Positions 1 through 5,401 of a stretch of DNA of 11,623 bases are shown in pieces. The stretch comes from an uncultured Oscillospiraceae bacterium (GTDB lineage Bacteria; Bacillota; Clostridia; Oscillospirales; Oscillospiraceae), in NCBI GenBank assembly GCA_934630985.1, contig CAKTXO010000041.1, forward strand, positions 1 to 11,623, read 5' to 3'. The number at the start of each line of letters is the position of its first letter. Within the stretch, counting starts at the first letter, position 1. Both the position numbers and the translations under genes were made by a program. The notes below the pieces were generated by a model that was given only the letters and a program-made list of their open reading frames with translations, was not told the origin of the DNA and ran no database searches.

Positions 1-303
1 CTGACCGGCGTAGGCGACCTGATTGTCACCTGCACCTCCATGCACTCCCGGAACCGCCGGGCGGGCATTCTCATCGGCAAGGGCGAGGATGTCCAGACCG
101 CCATGAAGGAGGTGGGCGCTGTGGTGGAGGGCTACTACGCCGCCAAGTCCGCCTATGAGCTGGGCCGGAAGATGCACATCGACATGCCCATTACCGAGGC
201 AGCCTACAAGGTTCTCTACGAGGGCGCGGACGCCCGTCAGGCGGTGCAGCAGCTGCTGACCCGTCAGCGCAAGTCCGAGTCCGAGAACCCGGGTTGGCTG
301 TAA
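1..303 (+). CDS. gpsA: Glycerol-3-phosphate dehydrogenase [NAD(P)+], C-terminal part (partial)
   Basis: This is the last 100 codons of a gene that begins before the window, open from base 1 and ending with TAA at 301-303. The visible protein starts LTGVGDLIVTCTS and continues with HSRNRRAG, which is the conserved segment of the GpsA C-terminal helical domain. It then has VVEGYYAAKSAYELG and the DMPITEAAYKVLYEG tail typical of the family. GpsA is cytosolic and reduces dihydroxyacetone phosphate to sn-glycerol-3-phosphate for phospholipid synthesis. The N-terminal Rossmann domain is outside the window. The stop lies one base before the YitT-family start, so the two genes are probably co-transcribed. 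The family call is firm. Only the upstream boundary is unknown. Confidence 0.95.
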   Translation: MTGVGDLIVTCTSMHSRNRRAGILIGKGEDVQTAMKEVGAVVEGYYAAKSAYELGRKMHIDMPITEAAYKVLYEGADARQAVQQLLTRQRKSESENPGWL

Positions 304-304
304 G

Positions 305-1252
305 ATGAAGGGCGCCAAAAGCAAGCCTCCAAGCCTGGGGGGACTTTTCCCGAAGCTGACCCGATGGGTCAGAAGCACCGGGCTGGAGGAGCTGAGAATC
401 CGCAATTTTCTGCTGCTCATCGTAGCCGGCTGTGTCAACGCCATCGGCGTGACCATGTTCCTGGCTCCCGTGAACCTCTACGACAGTGGCATTTCCGGCA
501 CGTCCATGCTCCTGTGGCAGGCAACGCCTCCGGAATACACCTTATCTTTGTTCCTGGTGATTCTGAACGTGCCCCTGTTCCTCTTCGGTCTGAAAAAGCA
601 GGGCTGGTGCTTCACCGCCTACTCCATCTGGGCGGTGCTGATCTACTCCGCCGCCTCCTATCTGATTACCAACGTGCTGCCCGTGGACGTAAGCATCGCC
701 TCCCCCTTCGCCGGGACCGATCTTCTGCTGTGCGCCATTTTCGGCGGGCTGGTATCCGGTGCCGGCAGCGGCCTGACCATCCGTCTGGGCGGTGCCATCG
801 ACGGCATGGAGGTGCTGGGGGTCATCTTTGCCAAGGGTCTGGGAATCACCGTAGGTTCCTTTGTGATGATCTACAACGTGGCGCTGTATCTGGTCATCGG
901 CGTGATTTTCCAGAGCTGGACTCTGCCTCTTTACTCCATCATCACCTATTTTGTGGGCAATAAAACCATCGACTTTATCGTCGAGGGCTTTGACAAGGCA
1001 AAATCCGTGATGATCGTCACCATGCGTCAGGAGGATATCTGCCAGGCACTGTCCGAGGAATTCGGACGGGGCATTACCCAGATCAACGCCCGGGGCTATT
1101 TCTCCGGTGCGGAAAAGTGCGTGATCTACTTTGTGGTGAACCGGTTCCAGATTCCCAAGGTCAAGCATCTGGTCACCTCCATCGACCCCGCCGCCTTCAT
1201 CACCATTGCGGAGATTTCCGATGTGATGGGCACCAGCGTGAAACAGAAATAA
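305..1252 (+). CDS. YitT-family membrane protein (DUF161 plus C-terminal DUF2179)
   Basis: A 315-residue integral membrane protein of unknown molecular function. Hydrophobic stretches near residues 34-54, 80-97, 103-122, 137-155, 183-203 and 207-225 suggest five or six membrane segments. The GISGTSMLL (62-70) and RLGGAIDGMEVLG (160-172) stretches are the glycine-rich motifs typical of YitT proteins. Residues from about 232 to 312 (KSVMIVTM through ITIAEISDVMG) form the soluble DUF2179 domain, which is expected on the cytoplasmic side. The length is close to the family norm, with a somewhat extended basic N-terminus. The ATG at 305 has no convincing Shine-Dalgarno sequence and sits one base after the gpsA stop, so translational coupling is likely. 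A strong terminator follows at 1275-1307. The family is clear; transport or other activity is not established. Confidence 0.92.
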   Translation: MKGAKSKPPSLGGLFPKLTRWVRSTGLEELRIRNFLLLIVAGCVNAIGVTMFLAPVNLYDSGISGTSMLLWQATPPEYTLSLFLVILNVPLFLFGLKKQGWCFTAYSIWAVLIYSAASYLITNVLPVDVSIASPFAGTDLLLCAIFGGLVSGAGSGLTIRLGGAIDGMEVLGVIFAKGLGITVGSFVMIYNVALYLVIGVIFQSWTLPLYSIITYFVGNKTIDFIVEGFDKAKSVMIVTMRQEDICQALSEEFGRGITQINARGYFSGAEKCVIYFVVNRFQIPKVKHLVTSIDPAAFITIAEISDVMGTSVKQK

Positions 1253-1274
1253 GAAGAAACGTCAAAACGAGCAG

Positions 1275-1307
1275 CGGCTCCTCCGGAACTTCCGGGGGAG
1301 CCGTTTT
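1275..1307 (+). terminator. Rho-independent terminator after the gpsA-YitT pair
   Basis: CGGCTCC (1275-1281) pairs with GGAGCCG (1297-1303), and inside it CCGGAA pairs with TTCCGG, with one T-G wobble between. The result is a long GC-rich stem with a very short loop, followed directly by TTTT at 1304-1307. It lies 22 bp after the YitT stop codon. Confidence 0.9.
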
Positions 1308-1344
1308 CTGTTGTCATTTATTTGTATGCACTGAAAGAAAAGGT

Positions 1345-1380
1345 GTCATTGCGAACCAGTGACCGATGTCACTGGTGTGG
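1345..1380 (+). repeat. Interspersed repeat, copy A
   Basis: This 36-nt unit starts GTCATTGCGAACCAGTGAC and ends with GTCACTGGTGTGG. It contains a perfect 9-bp hairpin, ACCAGTGAC / GTCACTGGT, with loop CGAT. The same 36 nt occurs in inverted orientation at 7469-7504, and its first 32 nt occur at 4639-4670. Copy A has no matching right-hand terminal arm, so it looks like a partial or decayed element. Confidence 0.85.
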
Positions 1381-1458
1381 CCCTTTCCAAGGATTCCCTC
1401 CGGTCACAATCCCCCGGTTCTTCCGAGAACCAATTTAAAACTCGTAGGAGGCGATGCC

Positions 1459-1517
1459 CTCATCCGTCTCGCGCTTGCGGGAGACGCGCGAGCCACCTTC
1501 CCCGCAGGGGAAGGCTT
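1459..1517 (+). repeat. Double-hairpin repeat module, copy 1
   Basis: The order is CTCATCCG, a small hairpin (CGTCTC 1465-1470 with GAGACG 1481-1486), then GAGCCACC, then CCTTCCCC (1496-1503) pairing with GGGGAAGG (1507-1514), then CTT. The same order, with a different first hairpin, is found at 7409-7453. CAGGGG (1505-1510) can alternatively pair with CCCCTG (1521-1526), which excludes the first pairing. Confidence 0.7.
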
Positions 1518-1534
1518 TGGCCCCTGCCGCAAAT

Positions 1535-1562
1535 AAAAAACGCTGCTGAAATCTCAGCAGCG
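1535..1562 (-). terminator. Terminator of rpmB
   Basis: CGCTGCTGA (1541-1549) pairs perfectly with TCAGCAGCG (1554-1562) around a 4-nt loop. Read on the minus strand the stem is followed by TTTTTT (1540-1535) and further T-rich sequence, 20 bp after the rpmB stop. Tails on the plus strand are weaker (TATTTTAT). Confidence 0.9.
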
Positions 1563-1581
1563 TATTTTATATGCCAGGAAA

Positions 1582-1770
1582 TCAGATAGCACGCTCGACC
1601 TTATTGGAGCGGAGGCATCTGGTACAAGCGTACACATGGCAGGGAGTTCCGTTAACGACAGCCTTAACGCGCTTGACGTTGGGCTTCCATGCACGATTGG
1701 AACGTCTGTGGGAGTGGGAGACCTTGATACCGAAGGTTACGCCCTTGCCACAAAAATCACACTTAGCCAT
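1582..1770 (-). CDS. rpmB: 50S ribosomal protein L28, four-cysteine form
   Basis: A 62-residue basic protein, MAKCDFCGKGVTFG onward, with the SHSHRRSNRAWKPNV core typical of bacterial L28. It is a structural protein of the large ribosomal subunit. Two CxxC pairs (C4/C7 and C49/C52) give the zinc-binding C+ version of the protein. The reading frame opens three codons earlier, but the ATG at 1770 is preferred: GGGAGGTG lies 6 bases upstream and the family begins MAK. The gene is monocistronic, with its own promoter (1831-1859) and terminator (1535-1562), and is divergent from hprK. Zinc-type L28 is replaced by a cysteine-free paralog under zinc starvation in some bacteria; nothing in this window shows whether a second copy exists here. 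Confidence 0.96.
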   Translation of the reverse strand: MAKCDFCGKGVTFGIKVSHSHRRSNRAWKPNVKRVKAVVNGTPCHVYACTRCLRSNKVERAI

Positions 1771-1809
1771 TCTTTGCACCTCCCATCCGGATGTTTTCTC
1801 AACAAACTA

Positions 1810-1823
1810 CGCCTCTACAGGCG
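1810..1823 (-). other. Small hairpin in the rpmB leader
   Basis: CGCCT (1810-1814) and AGGCG (1819-1823) form a 5-bp stem with a 4-nt loop. It lies in the predicted rpmB 5' untranslated region, just downstream of the -10 box. No T tract follows, so it is not a terminator. A role in leader regulation is speculation. Confidence 0.35.
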
Positions 1824-1830
1824 CTTGATT

Positions 1831-1859
1831 ATGATACCAGACTTTTCCCAAAAATGCAA
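1831..1859 (-). promoter_or_regulatory. rpmB promoter (extended -10)
   Basis: On the minus strand TTGCAT (1859-1854), a 17-bp spacer and TATCAT (1836-1831) are seen, with TGG immediately before the -10 (an extended -10, TGn). The predicted start is about 55 bp before the ATG at 1770. An A-tract block lies just upstream of the -35. Confidence 0.75.
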
Positions 1860-1863
1860 GCAC

Positions 1864-1888
1864 TTTTTTCGATTTTTTTCGTTTTTTT
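1864..1888 (-). promoter_or_regulatory. Phased A-tracts, probable UP element between divergent promoters
   Basis: T6 (1864-1869), T7 (1873-1879) and T7 (1882-1888) have starts 9 bp apart. Read on the minus strand they are A-tracts lying directly upstream of the rpmB -35 (1854-1859), where an UP element would bind the RNA polymerase alpha subunits. Tracts phased near the helical repeat also predict intrinsic DNA curvature. The block ends 9 bp before the hprK -35. Confidence 0.6.
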
Positions 1889-1897
1889 GAAAATGGG

Positions 1898-1926
1898 TTG
1901 ATATTCCACGGTTGGGGGGCTATAAT
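1898..1926 (+). promoter_or_regulatory. hprK operon promoter
   Basis: TTGATA (1898-1903), a 17-bp spacer and a consensus TATAAT (1921-1926) are present. The ATG at 1925 overlaps the -10 box, so a transcript from this promoter cannot use that ATG or the one at 1898. This supports translation from the ATG at 1961. Confidence 0.85.
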
Positions 1927-1960
1927 GGAGAGGAAATACGCAGTAAAAGGGGCCGAAGCC

Positions 1961-2908
1961 ATGATCGATACCTATTCCGTACCGCTGAAAACTCTGGTAG
2001 ATGAGTTTCATCTGGAAATCGCCTACGCCTCCACGGACTATTCCTCCATCCGCATCACCGTGGAGGATGTGTCCCGGCCGGGACTTCAGCTGGCCGGGTT
2101 CTTCGACCACTATGAGCCTATGCGTGTGCAGCTCATGGGCAACGTGGAAATGAGCTATGTGGGCAAGCTGACCCCCGCCAACCGCAGCGCCATTTTCGAC
2201 CGGCTGTTCTCCTACAAGTTCCCGGCTCTGATCATCGCCCGGGGGATTCAGCCCCACCAGGAAATGCTGGAAATGGCCCACAAGCACAACATCACCATTC
2301 TCCTTTCCAAGGAGCCTACCAGTGCCATCGCCTCGTCCATCATCTCCTACCTGAAAACCGCCCTGGCGCCCCGGGTCACCCGCCACGGCGTGCTGGTGGA
2401 GGTCTACGGCGAGGGAATCCTCCTCACCGGCGACAGCGGCATCGGCAAGTCTGAGTGCGCCGTGGAGCTTCTGAAGCGTGGTCACCGGCTCATTGCCGAC
2501 GACGCGGTGGAGATCCGCAAGCTCTCCCCCAACTCTCTCATCGGCGCCGCTCCCGCCCTGATCCGCAACTATGTGGAGCTGCGGGGCATCGGCATCATCA
2601 ACGTGGCGAAGCTCTTCGGCATGGGTTCCGTGAAAATGGAAAACGAAATCAACCTGGTCATGAACATCGTGCCCTGGAACACTCTGGAGGCCTACGACCG
2701 GCTGGGTCTGGAAGAGCACTACACGGAAATCCTCGGCGTGAAGGTGCCCATGAATACCATTCCCATCACCCCAGGGCGGAATCTGGCGGTGATTCTGGAG
2801 GTGGCGGCCATGAACAACCGTCAGAAAAAAATGGGCTACAACGCCGCTCTGGAGTTCACTGAGCAGATCAACCAGCACTTTGACGAAAATACAGGAAAAC
2901 AAGGATGA
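1961..2908 (+). CDS. hprK: HPr kinase/phosphorylase
   Basis: A 315-residue bifunctional enzyme that phosphorylates HPr on its regulatory serine (Ser46) with ATP or pyrophosphate and also removes that phosphate. It is the cytosolic sensor step of carbon catabolite control in Firmicutes. The N-terminal domain spans about residues 1-130. The catalytic domain shows RHGVLVEVYG (141-150), Walker A GDSGIGKS (157-164), ADDAVEI (179-185), the family signature VELRGIGIINV (205-215) and PGRN (271-274). The frame is open from 1898, but the start at 1961 (MIDTYSVPLKT) is chosen. It matches the family N-terminus and has an AAGGGG-type ribosome site, and the earlier ATGs fall in the promoter. The stop overlaps the next gene's ATG by 4 bp. 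No ptsH is visible nearby, so HPr must be encoded elsewhere. Confidence 0.96.
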   Translation: MIDTYSVPLKTLVDEFHLEIAYASTDYSSIRITVEDVSRPGLQLAGFFDHYEPMRVQLMGNVEMSYVGKLTPANRSAIFDRLFSYKFPALIIARGIQPHQEMLEMAHKHNITILLSKEPTSAIASSIISYLKTALAPRVTRHGVLVEVYGEGILLTGDSGIGKSECAVELLKRGHRLIADDAVEIRKLSPNSLIGAAPALIRNYVELRGIGIINVAKLFGMGSVKMENEINLVMNIVPWNTLEAYDRLGLEEHYTEILGVKVPMNTIPITPGRNLAVILEVAAMNNRQKKMGYNAALEFTEQINQHFDENTGKQG

Positions 2909-3882
2909 AAGAATTTACCATCGGCTCCAACGACGCGGGCCAGCGGCTTGACCGCTTCTTAGCCAAGGCCGTTCCCCTGCTGCCCGCCTCCCTGGCGCAA
3001 AAATACATCCGGCTCAAGCGCATCAAGTGCAACGGCAAGCGCATTGAACGGGACACCCGCTTAAATACCGGCGACGTTTTGCAGCTGTACATCATCGACG
3101 AATTTTTCGATAAGCCCCGGCAGGACAACGCCTATCTGACGGTGGCCGCCCCCAAGCTGAACATCGTCTACGAGGATGAGAACATTCTGCTGGTGGACAA
3201 GCGGCCGGGGCTGGCGGTGCACCCCCATGACGGTGCGGAGTACGGCAGAACCCTCATTGACCATATCCAGTCCTACCTCTACCAGAAGCGGGAATGGCGT
3301 CCCAGGGAGGAAAACGCCTTCACCCCTGCCCTGTGCAACCGGATTGACCGGAATACCGGAGGCATTGTCATCGCCGCCAAAACCGCCGAGGCTCTGCGGG
3401 TGATGAACCAGAAGGTAAAAGATCGGGAGCTGGACAAGCGGTATCTGGCCATTGTGGAGGGCACCCCCAAGCCCAAAGAAGGCAGTCTGAAAGGCTACCT
3501 CTTCAAGGATGCGAAAAAGAACCGGGTCTTTGTCACCGACACCCCCCAGCCCGGTTCCAAAACCTGCCAGACCAATTACCGGGTGCTTGCCAGCCGGGAG
3601 GGACTGTCTTTGGTGGAATGTGAGCTGATTACCGGCCGCACCCATCAGATTCGTGCCCAGTTTGCCCACGCCGGACACCCGCTGCTGGGGGACGGCAAAT
3701 ATGGCAAGCTGGACAAGCGGTTTGACCGGAATTATCAGGCTCTCTATTCCTACAAGCTCCGCTTTGCCTTCACCACCGACGCAGGCGCTCTGAACGGCCT
3801 GAACGGGAAGTGCTTTCAGGTGGAGAAGGTGGACTTTGTAGAGGAATACTTTCCGGGCTTTGCCATCCCCAAGGAGAAATGA
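2905..3882 (+). CDS. RluA-family RNA pseudouridine synthase
   Basis: A 325-residue enzyme that isomerises uridine to pseudouridine in RNA, probably 23S rRNA in the cytosol. An S4-like RNA-binding domain spans roughly residues 13-65 (RLDRFLAKAVP through GDVLQLY). The catalytic domain begins with IVYEDENILLVDKRPGLAVHP (87-107). The catalytic Asp is D148 in NRIDRNTGG (145-153). The LITGRTHQIRAQFAHAGHPLLGD stretch (241-263) carries the conserved arginine-rich motif. The motif reads NRID rather than the more usual HRLD, which is tolerated in the family. Its ATG overlaps the hprK stop (ATGA), indicating translational coupling. The target uridines cannot be read from sequence; RluC-, RluD- and YlyB-type relatives are all possible, so no symbol is given. 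Confidence 0.93.
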   Translation: MKEFTIGSNDAGQRLDRFLAKAVPLLPASLAQKYIRLKRIKCNGKRIERDTRLNTGDVLQLYIIDEFFDKPRQDNAYLTVAAPKLNIVYEDENILLVDKRPGLAVHPHDGAEYGRTLIDHIQSYLYQKREWRPREENAFTPALCNRIDRNTGGIVIAAKTAEALRVMNQKVKDRELDKRYLAIVEGTPKPKEGSLKGYLFKDAKKNRVFVTDTPQPGSKTCQTNYRVLASREGLSLVECELITGRTHQIRAQFAHAGHPLLGDGKYGKLDKRFDRNYQALYSYKLRFAFTTDAGALNGLNGKCFQVEKVDFVEEYFPGFAIPKEK

Positions 3883-3884
3883 CC

Positions 3885-4616
3885 ATGATTTTGTTTCTTA
3901 CCAGCAGCCCCTATGTGATTGGTGCCGACCGGGCGCTGCTCAGCAATGACAACGAATTCGTTGACCGGATTCGTGCCGTCCTTCCCCCCTACCCCCGGGC
4001 ACTGTTCATCGCCGCCGACCCGGAAAATCGGGCGGACACCTGCCGGTTCGGCGCGGATACCGTGGCCGCCTTCGCCGAGGCTGGAATTCCCTTTCAGTCC
4101 TATCACATTCTGGACGGCTGCAACGCCCAGGATGCCCAGGCTCTGATCGGGCAAAGCGACCTGATTCTCCTGTCTGGCGGTCATGTGCCTACCCAGAATG
4201 CCTTCTTCCGGGAAATCGGCCTGAGAGAGCTGCTGGAGGGCTTTTCCGGGGCGATCGTGGGCATCAGTGCCGGGAGCATGAACTGCGCCGAATACGTCTA
4301 CGCCCAGCCGGAGGAGCCGGGAGAGACCGCACCGGACTATGAACGCTGGCTGCCCGGCCTTGCCCTGACGGACGTGAATCTCCTGCCCCACTACCAGAAG
4401 GTGAAGGACAGCATCTTGGACGGTCAGCGGCTTTTTGAGGACGTGACCTATCCGGACAGCTTCGGAAACGACTTTTTTGCCTTACCCGACGGAAGCTACT
4501 TCTATCAGGATGAAGAGGGCTTGCTCCTGTGCGGCGAGGGCTATCGCCTTCACGACGGTATCTTAGAGCAGCTGACCGTGAGTGGTGAAGTGCTGGATAT
4601 GGCGGAATTGGGTTAA
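3885..4616 (+). CDS. Peptidase E-like protein (S51 family / class I glutamine amidotransferase-like fold)
   Basis: A 243-residue cytosolic protein related to peptidase S51, whose characterised members (PepE) cleave N-terminal Asp-Xaa dipeptides. SGGH (97-100) and the nucleophile elbow GISAGS (126-131, Ser128) are the key S51 motifs, and LPHY (167-170, His169) is the likely catalytic histidine. The start at 3885 is chosen because AAGGAG (3871-3876) lies 8 bases upstream. The ATG at 3879 is too close to that site. The gap to the upstream pseudouridine synthase stop is 2 bp, so this is the third gene of the hprK operon. Substrate specificity is unproven; many relatives are only named Type 1 glutamine amidotransferase-like proteins, and some act on cyanophycin or other Asp-containing peptides. 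Confidence 0.86.
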   Translation: MILFLTSSPYVIGADRALLSNDNEFVDRIRAVLPPYPRALFIAADPENRADTCRFGADTVAAFAEAGIPFQSYHILDGCNAQDAQALIGQSDLILLSGGHVPTQNAFFREIGLRELLEGFSGAIVGISAGSMNCAEYVYAQPEEPGETAPDYERWLPGLALTDVNLLPHYQKVKDSILDGQRLFEDVTYPDSFGNDFFALPDGSYFYQDEEGLLLCGEGYRLHDGILEQLTVSGEVLDMAELG

Positions 4617-4638
4617 AAGCGCATAAAAAGAAAAGGCT

Positions 4639-4680
4639 GTCATTGCGAACCAGTGACCGATGTCACTGGTTCGCAATGAC
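4639..4680. repeat. Interspersed repeat, copy B: perfect 19-bp palindrome
   Basis: GTCATTGCGAACCAGTGAC (4639-4657) is followed by CGAT and by its exact reverse complement (4662-4680). It shares 32 nt with copies A and C. It lies 22 bp after the S51 gene stop and may help end that transcript. On the minus strand it is followed by AGCCTTTTCTTTTT, so it could also work as a leftward terminator. Confidence 0.9.
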
Positions 4681-4704
4681 ATGTGTTTCTAAAACGGAAT
4701 GTAG

Positions 4705-4731
4705 GGGGGGCCATTGGCCGCCCGCCTTTTT
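4705..4731 (+). terminator. Probable terminator of the hprK operon
   Basis: GGGGGGCC (4705-4712) pairs with GGCCGCCC (4716-4723) around ATT with one G-G mismatch. GCC and then TTTTT (4727-4731) follow. It lies about 90 bp after the S51 gene. Confidence 0.6.
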
Positions 4732-4740
4732 ATGTAGATT

Positions 4741-4773
4741 TTCAAAGAAAACGGGCGGCCAATGGCCGCCCGT
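4741..4773 (-). terminator. Terminator of the lipoprotein-VanZ operon
   Basis: On the minus strand ACGGGCGGCC (4773-4764) pairs perfectly with GGCCGCCCGT (4760-4751) across a 3-nt loop. TTTCTTTGAA (4750-4741) follows. The stem begins about 28 bp after the VanZ stop. Confidence 0.75.
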
Positions 4774-4800
4774 ACAATATTATTCGTTATAATTGCAATT

Positions 4801-5397
4801 TTATCGAACCATTTCCGCAAGTGCCGCTGCCAGAGGATACCGAAGGAACATGGTGACAAGAATCACCATGGCGTTCAGCCCCAGAAGCCAGGCCCAGTCC
4901 GATTTTCCCCGGTACACCGCGGGCCGGTGGCCCAGAATCAGTTTGGACAGCAGAAAGCCCACAATGGTTCCCAGGGTGTTCATGATCAGATCGTCCACGT
5001 CCGTTGTCCGGAAGGTAAACAGCTGAATGAGCTCCACCGTCAGGCTGGTGAGAATTCCCGCATCCAGGGTAGGCACAAAGCTGCGATACCGGTCAAAATA
5101 GGCCGGCAGCAGAAAGCCCAGGGGTGCGAACATGGCCGCGTTCAAAGCCATGCCCATCAGATTCGAGGTAGAAAAATCCTGGAAAGGAACCAGATTTATC
5201 GTAAAATCCCAGGTGATGTACCGCCAGTCCGGAACTCCCACGATAATGTACATGGCGCTGAGATACACGGTCAGCAGCACCATCCAGAACCACCGGCGTT
5301 TTGCCCGGGTTCGGTCAAAGAGAAAAATGGCAATCAGAGCCAGGGGCACCGTCACCAGTGCCCCGCCCAGCCGGTCAATCAGCAATTCCAGTATCAT
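4801..5397 (-). CDS. VanZ-family membrane protein
   Basis: A 198-residue hydrophobic protein with likely membrane segments near residues 10-28, 36-54, 80-100, 110-128, 137-155 and 167-184. Family motifs are present: NLVPF (68-72), APLGFLLP (91-98), SLTVELIQLFTFR (118-130) and the acidic signature DVDDLIMNTLG (133-143). VanZ is named from a teicoplanin-resistance accessory protein, but most chromosomal family members have no known role, so resistance should not be assumed. The ATG at 5397 has AGGTGA 5 bases upstream, lying within the end of the preceding gene. The gap to that gene's stop is only 4 bp and no separate promoter is seen, so it is translated from the lipoprotein transcript. That pairing suggests an envelope-related function. 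Confidence 0.9.
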   Translation of the reverse strand: MILELLIDRLGGALVTVPLALIAIFLFDRTRAKRRWFWMVLLTVYLSAMYIIVGVPDWRYITWDFTINLVPFQDFSTSNLMGMALNAAMFAPLGFLLPAYFDRYRSFVPTLDAGILTSLTVELIQLFTFRTTDVDDLIMNTLGTIVGFLLSKLILGHRPAVYRGKSDWAWLLGLNAMVILVTMFLRYPLAAALAEMVR

Positions 5398-5401
5398 CCG
5401 C

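Larger units (their letters stand above)
1253..1581. other. Gene-free gap with terminators and repeat modules
   Basis: This 329-bp stretch between two converging genes contains no supported gene. In order it holds the terminator at 1275-1307, a repeat copy at 1345-1380, and a small hairpin GGTTCT-TCCG-AGAACC around 1417-1432. A hairpin module at 1459-1517 recurs at 7409-7453, and the leftward rpmB terminator lies at 1535-1562. The short open frames here have no ribosome-binding sites and run through the palindromes. Confidence 0.7.
4701..4775. repeat. Large inverted repeat of two GGCC-rich palindromes
   Basis: The arms at 4701-4724 and 4752-4775 are reverse complements at 22 of 24 positions, with 27 bp between. 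Each arm is itself a hairpin around GGCC-ATT-GGCC or GGCC-AAT-GGCC. It occupies the convergent gap between the hprK operon and the lipoprotein-VanZ pair. It differs in sequence from the 4639-4680 family. Confidence 0.85.

Noticed and set aside
1771..1830. Riboswitch or autoregulatory leader of rpmB
   Set aside because: The leader is only about 55 nt with one 5-bp hairpin and no terminator or known ligand-binding motif.
1829..2902. A 357-codon minus-strand frame antisense to hprK
   Set aside because: HPr kinase motifs are unambiguous on the plus strand. The antisense product has no family features and runs into the promoter region.
4801..5397. Glycopeptide-resistance gene on the basis of the VanZ family
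   Set aside because: No vanHAX, vanRS or vanY genes are near. Most VanZ-family proteins are chromosomal proteins of unknown role.
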